The translations under genes and the position numbers were made by a program. A DNA stretch of 64,000 nucleotides from contig JANUWF010001635.1 in the NCBI GenBank assembly GCA_026120185.1, positions 1,054,001 to 1,118,000 on the forward strand, in the 5' to 3' direction. This document shows, in pieces, positions 61,179-64,000 of the stretch. Source of the DNA: Voacanga thouarsii. Its lineage: Eukaryota; Streptophyta; Magnoliopsida; Gentianales; Apocynaceae. The notes under the pieces are model-generated. The model did not search any database. It worked only from the letters and a program-made list of their open reading frames with translations, and was not told the DNA's origin. Numbering within the stretch: the first letter of the stretch is position 1; every line of letters begins with the position of its first letter.

Positions 61179-63178
61179 TGAAGGAATTGACAGAAACAGA
61201 GAGCATGCTTCGGTGGAACAAAAATGGAGGAAATAAATAGAAATAGAGCATGGCAGCAGTATGGAGGGATTAAAATCATACCTCTTGGAGCCTTAAACCT
61301 TGAAGATTGAAGAAGAATGGTTTGAAGCTCAAAAAACAACTTCCTTCTCCTCCGTGAGATAAAGCTTTCGGTTCTGGTTATCAACTTCTCCTTCTCCGGT
61401 GAATGCTTGGCTTTTCAATTCTCAGAATATTACCCTACCTAATCAAACGTTGGTGAGCACAAAAAATTGGGATGAGAAAAGCCTCTTAGTTTTTTTTTTC
61501 TCTTCAACTCTCGGTTAGCTTTTGTAGCTTTGGCTTCATATATGAACCGAACCCAGAAGCCAGAAAATCAAGAGTCACAGGGAGAGAATTTTTATTTTTA
61601 TTTCATTTTATTTTTCCTCACAGAAAGTCAAGAGTCATGAAATCAAAAATAATTATTTTGATAAAAATAATATTCTCGGGATTTAATATTTCAAACACCC
61701 GAATATTATTAATAAAATAAATTTTAGCTTCACCCTAAACTCTTTTGAATTGTGTCCAGAAAAATCCTATGGTCTAGGCTATTGGGTCAAAATAATATTT
61801 ATTATTTTTCTTGGACCCAAAAAGTCCAAAAATAATAAACATTAATTATTTTCCTCGGGATTAAATAAATAACCCAATAAATCATTAATGAACCCAAATG
61901 AACCAAAAAATAATTAAACTTTAATTATTTATTTTTTGAGATTTAATTAAATAAATAACTCAATAAATAATTAAATATTAATTAATTTTCTCTAGTTTAA
62001 GTCCCGGTTAATTTTCTAATTATTCAAACTGGACCTAGGCCCTAAATAATTAATTAACCAATTAAACTAGATAATAAATTCTTCTCCATTTATTTTATTT
62101 CAATCTAATAATAAATTAGACTTCCTGAATAAAATAAAACTCTCTGAACTGAGATCAATTTCTCAACCAAAAAATTAATTAGGACTTACGGGCTATTCCG
62201 AGGATCAAAAAGACACATCGCCTTAGTTACTAAAATGACCAAAATACCCCTACTATATAAATAGATGTATTTTACATTTTAAATATTTCCTAATATCACC
62301 ATAAGGAAATATTGACCCCAAGGACAATATTGCATTAGCAAAGTCTTCGACCTATAGGTAAAATGACCAAAATACCCCTCTACACATTGCCGTACATTTA
62401 GATAGGAAGAAGTGTATTAACACCCCTCTAAATGATATCTACCATCTTTAGGCTTCTAGTCCAATGATACACGACTTCCTGGAGTGTTTTCGCTTTCCAA
62501 GGGAGCTACCTTAAAGCACACATCTAAGTCATGTTTTTCAGGGCCCTGGATATTTAGATCATTCAGACAACCACAAAGGGCGATATAGTGTAAAAACTAT
62601 CTTGTACAAGTTTGTCTTAACTAACTAGTTACACATATCCAACATGCAAGTATATTGGCCCTACGATAGGACCTCAACTATAGCATATCAAAGTACATGC
62701 TTCCAGCTTCGTCAGACCACCAACTCATACTCAAATCGTAGAGTACTAGTCCACGCTATAGCGGTAGTAGTCTAGGTTTTTATCATATAGTACTTTAAGA
62801 AACCATTACTACATGTCCTGTTCTACGTATTCGAAATACGCTTATGTCATGAAGTGAGTGGACTACTCATTAGCTAAAGGTAAGTCATTCCCCATTTGGA
62901 ATTCATAACATAATAACCTAAACATGATGAGATTCTCATTCCCATCAATCAGTTAAGAACAAATATTTATATGTTAAGTAACCCGTGATCCATACCTTAC
63001 TGTGAAAGACCTCCATTCATATAGACCACTTACTTAAATACAATGGATCTTTTCCAAACGAAAATTGTGCACAAATAAAGAAAATAAATTCACAAATGAT
63101 TTCTGAAAATAAATTCTTTTATTAAAATATTCAATATTTTTATCAGAAATCTAGTCTAAAAGGGCATACATTCCAACA
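61179..63178 (-). mobile_element. Solo LTR of exactly 2000 bp nested in the Copia 2 LTR
   Basis: On the minus strand it starts TGTTGGAATGTATGCCC and ends CAATTCCTTCA, so it has TG...CA ends. A perfect 5-bp target duplication, AGACG, lies at 61174-61178 and 63179-63183. The interrupted Copia LTR reads on after it (TAGGTCAGTTGATCGAACC versus TAAGTTAGTTGACTGAACC in the intact LTR). There is no internal region, so it arose by LTR-LTR recombination. It is collinear with the copy at 26277-28398. Confidence 0.95.
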
Positions 63179-63262
63179 AGACGTAGGTCAGTTGATCGAA
63201 CCACGTAAGTTCTTGTATCTCTCTCTTTTATTTTCTTTCTCGTCATTTGTTTTTTTCGCATT

Positions 63263-64000
63263 ATTTGATGTAGTGACATTGCATTGAATATTTTGGGTGA
63301 TTTTTGGATAGATCATGTTATAATTTAATGCAATATGAGATTTATTTGGATAATTTACTCTTTTTTGTGGTTATTTGATTTTTCTAGGGATTTGAATGAA
63401 AAAGCACACAAGTTGTGGGATTGAAGAAGCAATTTTCAAAAGATCTCATGAGAAGAGTTAAATTCGGTGCTGGATTCATCAACCAGGGGCTGGATTGAAC
63501 TCTCCAACGGGCTCCAGCGAAAATAAAAGCAAAAAAAGTGAATTTTGGAGAAAAAAGAAGCCATTAGGGACAAATTTTGTTCAGTTTCTTTTGACATTGG
63601 CTTTAGGTATTATTTTCCTAGGGTTTTTTTATTGTAATTTTGAGAGAGTTTTCCATTGTTGGACACATATTGGAGGCTACTCGTGGACAAATTTGGAGAT
63701 TGTATTAGTATACTATGATGTTTTCTGCATACATTCTCTTTTAATTTGTTCTTAAATTTCTCTTCAATTATGTATTAAGTTCTTATTCTAAGGCCTTATG
63801 TAGTTAGTATTGATTATTATTATTATCTTGTGATTACCGTTATTTGAAGGCTTTTACTAAGTCTTTGCTTGATTATTGTACTCAAAGCAATTGAATGCCT
63901 GATCACCATTCAGATTGATTTATCATTAACTTGAAAAATTCGAAAGATGACTTAGTTAATTAGGACAGGTAATTAAACCACAAATTACATGTGAAATAGA
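63263..64000. other. Unassigned, repeat-like sequence at the window end
   Basis: The change at 63262 is abrupt. The sequence that follows includes GGGCTGGATTGAACTCTCCAACGGG (partial word near 63490) and a T-rich stretch ending in TGTATTAAGTTCTTATTCTAAGG, a style I associate with LTR or leader regions of other plant retroelements, but I cannot assign a family. The frame at 63495-63755 (86 codons, hydrophobic middle FVQFLLTLALGIIFLGFF) is not recognised and is probably chance. Confidence 0.3.

Larger units (their letters stand above)
56430..63262 (+). mobile_element. Copia retrotransposon 2 (plus strand, degenerate), with a nested solo LTR
   Basis: 5' LTR 56430-56870, primer binding site 56874-56885, gag-pol remains 56903-60794, and a 3' LTR from 60909 interrupted by a solo LTR at 61179-63178 and resuming at 63184-63262. 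The last 110 or so bases of the 3' LTR are missing: homology to the 5' LTR ends near 63262 at CATTATTTG. The candidate left target duplication is AAGAG (56425-56429), with no right partner. Domain content resembles Tnt1/Tork-type Copia elements. Confidence 0.85.

Noticed and set aside
63495..63755. 86-codon frame with a hydrophobic segment as a small membrane protein
   Set aside because: It lies in repeat-like DNA, has no conserved features, and the hydrophobic part comes from a T-rich run.

Overview
The window looks like nuclear DNA of a dicot-like flowering plant. It is AT-rich and intron-bearing, with GT-AG splicing, plant-type Mutator-like (MULE), Copia, RTE-LINE, hAT and PIF elements, and a plant-type lipin gene. 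I cannot name the species from the sequence.

Layout. (1) 1-19.7 kb is the genic part. A ten-exon phosphatidate phosphatase (lipin/PAH) gene runs on + from 3822 to 13048; its exons join in phase to 1030 codons plus stop. Intron 9 holds a 923-bp MULE-type element with long inverted ends and a 9-bp target duplication. Two small single-exon EF-hand genes lie on the minus strand at 14.7 and 19.3 kb. They are diverged duplicates that share a TATA box, and this box argues for a shorter start codon in both. (2) 19.7-26.3 kb is AT-rich DNA with a PIF/Harbinger-like fragment, a probable large solo LTR, a 145-bp palindromic hAT-type MITE and a 192-bp truncated LINE tail with an 18-bp target duplication. 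(3) 26.3-36.6 kb holds a 2.1-kb LTR of a second large family, a broken Copia element on minus, and a broken RTE-clade LINE on +. (4) 36.8-56.2 kb holds two related autonomous-type MULEs, MULE-A (+, 9.57 kb) and MULE-B (-, 8.68 kb), about 1.2 kb apart and in opposite orientation. Each has a perfect 10-bp target duplication, a MURA-type transposase followed by a plant mobile domain (PMD) gene in the same direction, and clusters of a 25-bp palindrome close to both ends. All four genes are now broken. (5) 56.4-63.3 kb is a broken Copia element on + whose 3' LTR is split by an exactly 2000-bp solo LTR with a 5-bp target duplication. The last 740 bp look repetitive but are not assigned.

How it fits together. 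The only genes that look intact are the lipin gene and the two EF-hand genes. Everything from 20 kb onward is layered mobile DNA. The most unusual structure is the two-gene MULE family with subterminal palindromes: the outermost palindrome sits about 81-87 bp from three of the four ends, and neighbouring palindromes are repeatedly 33 bp apart. This suggests a binding platform for the element's own proteins. No tRNA, rRNA or CRISPR array was recognised.
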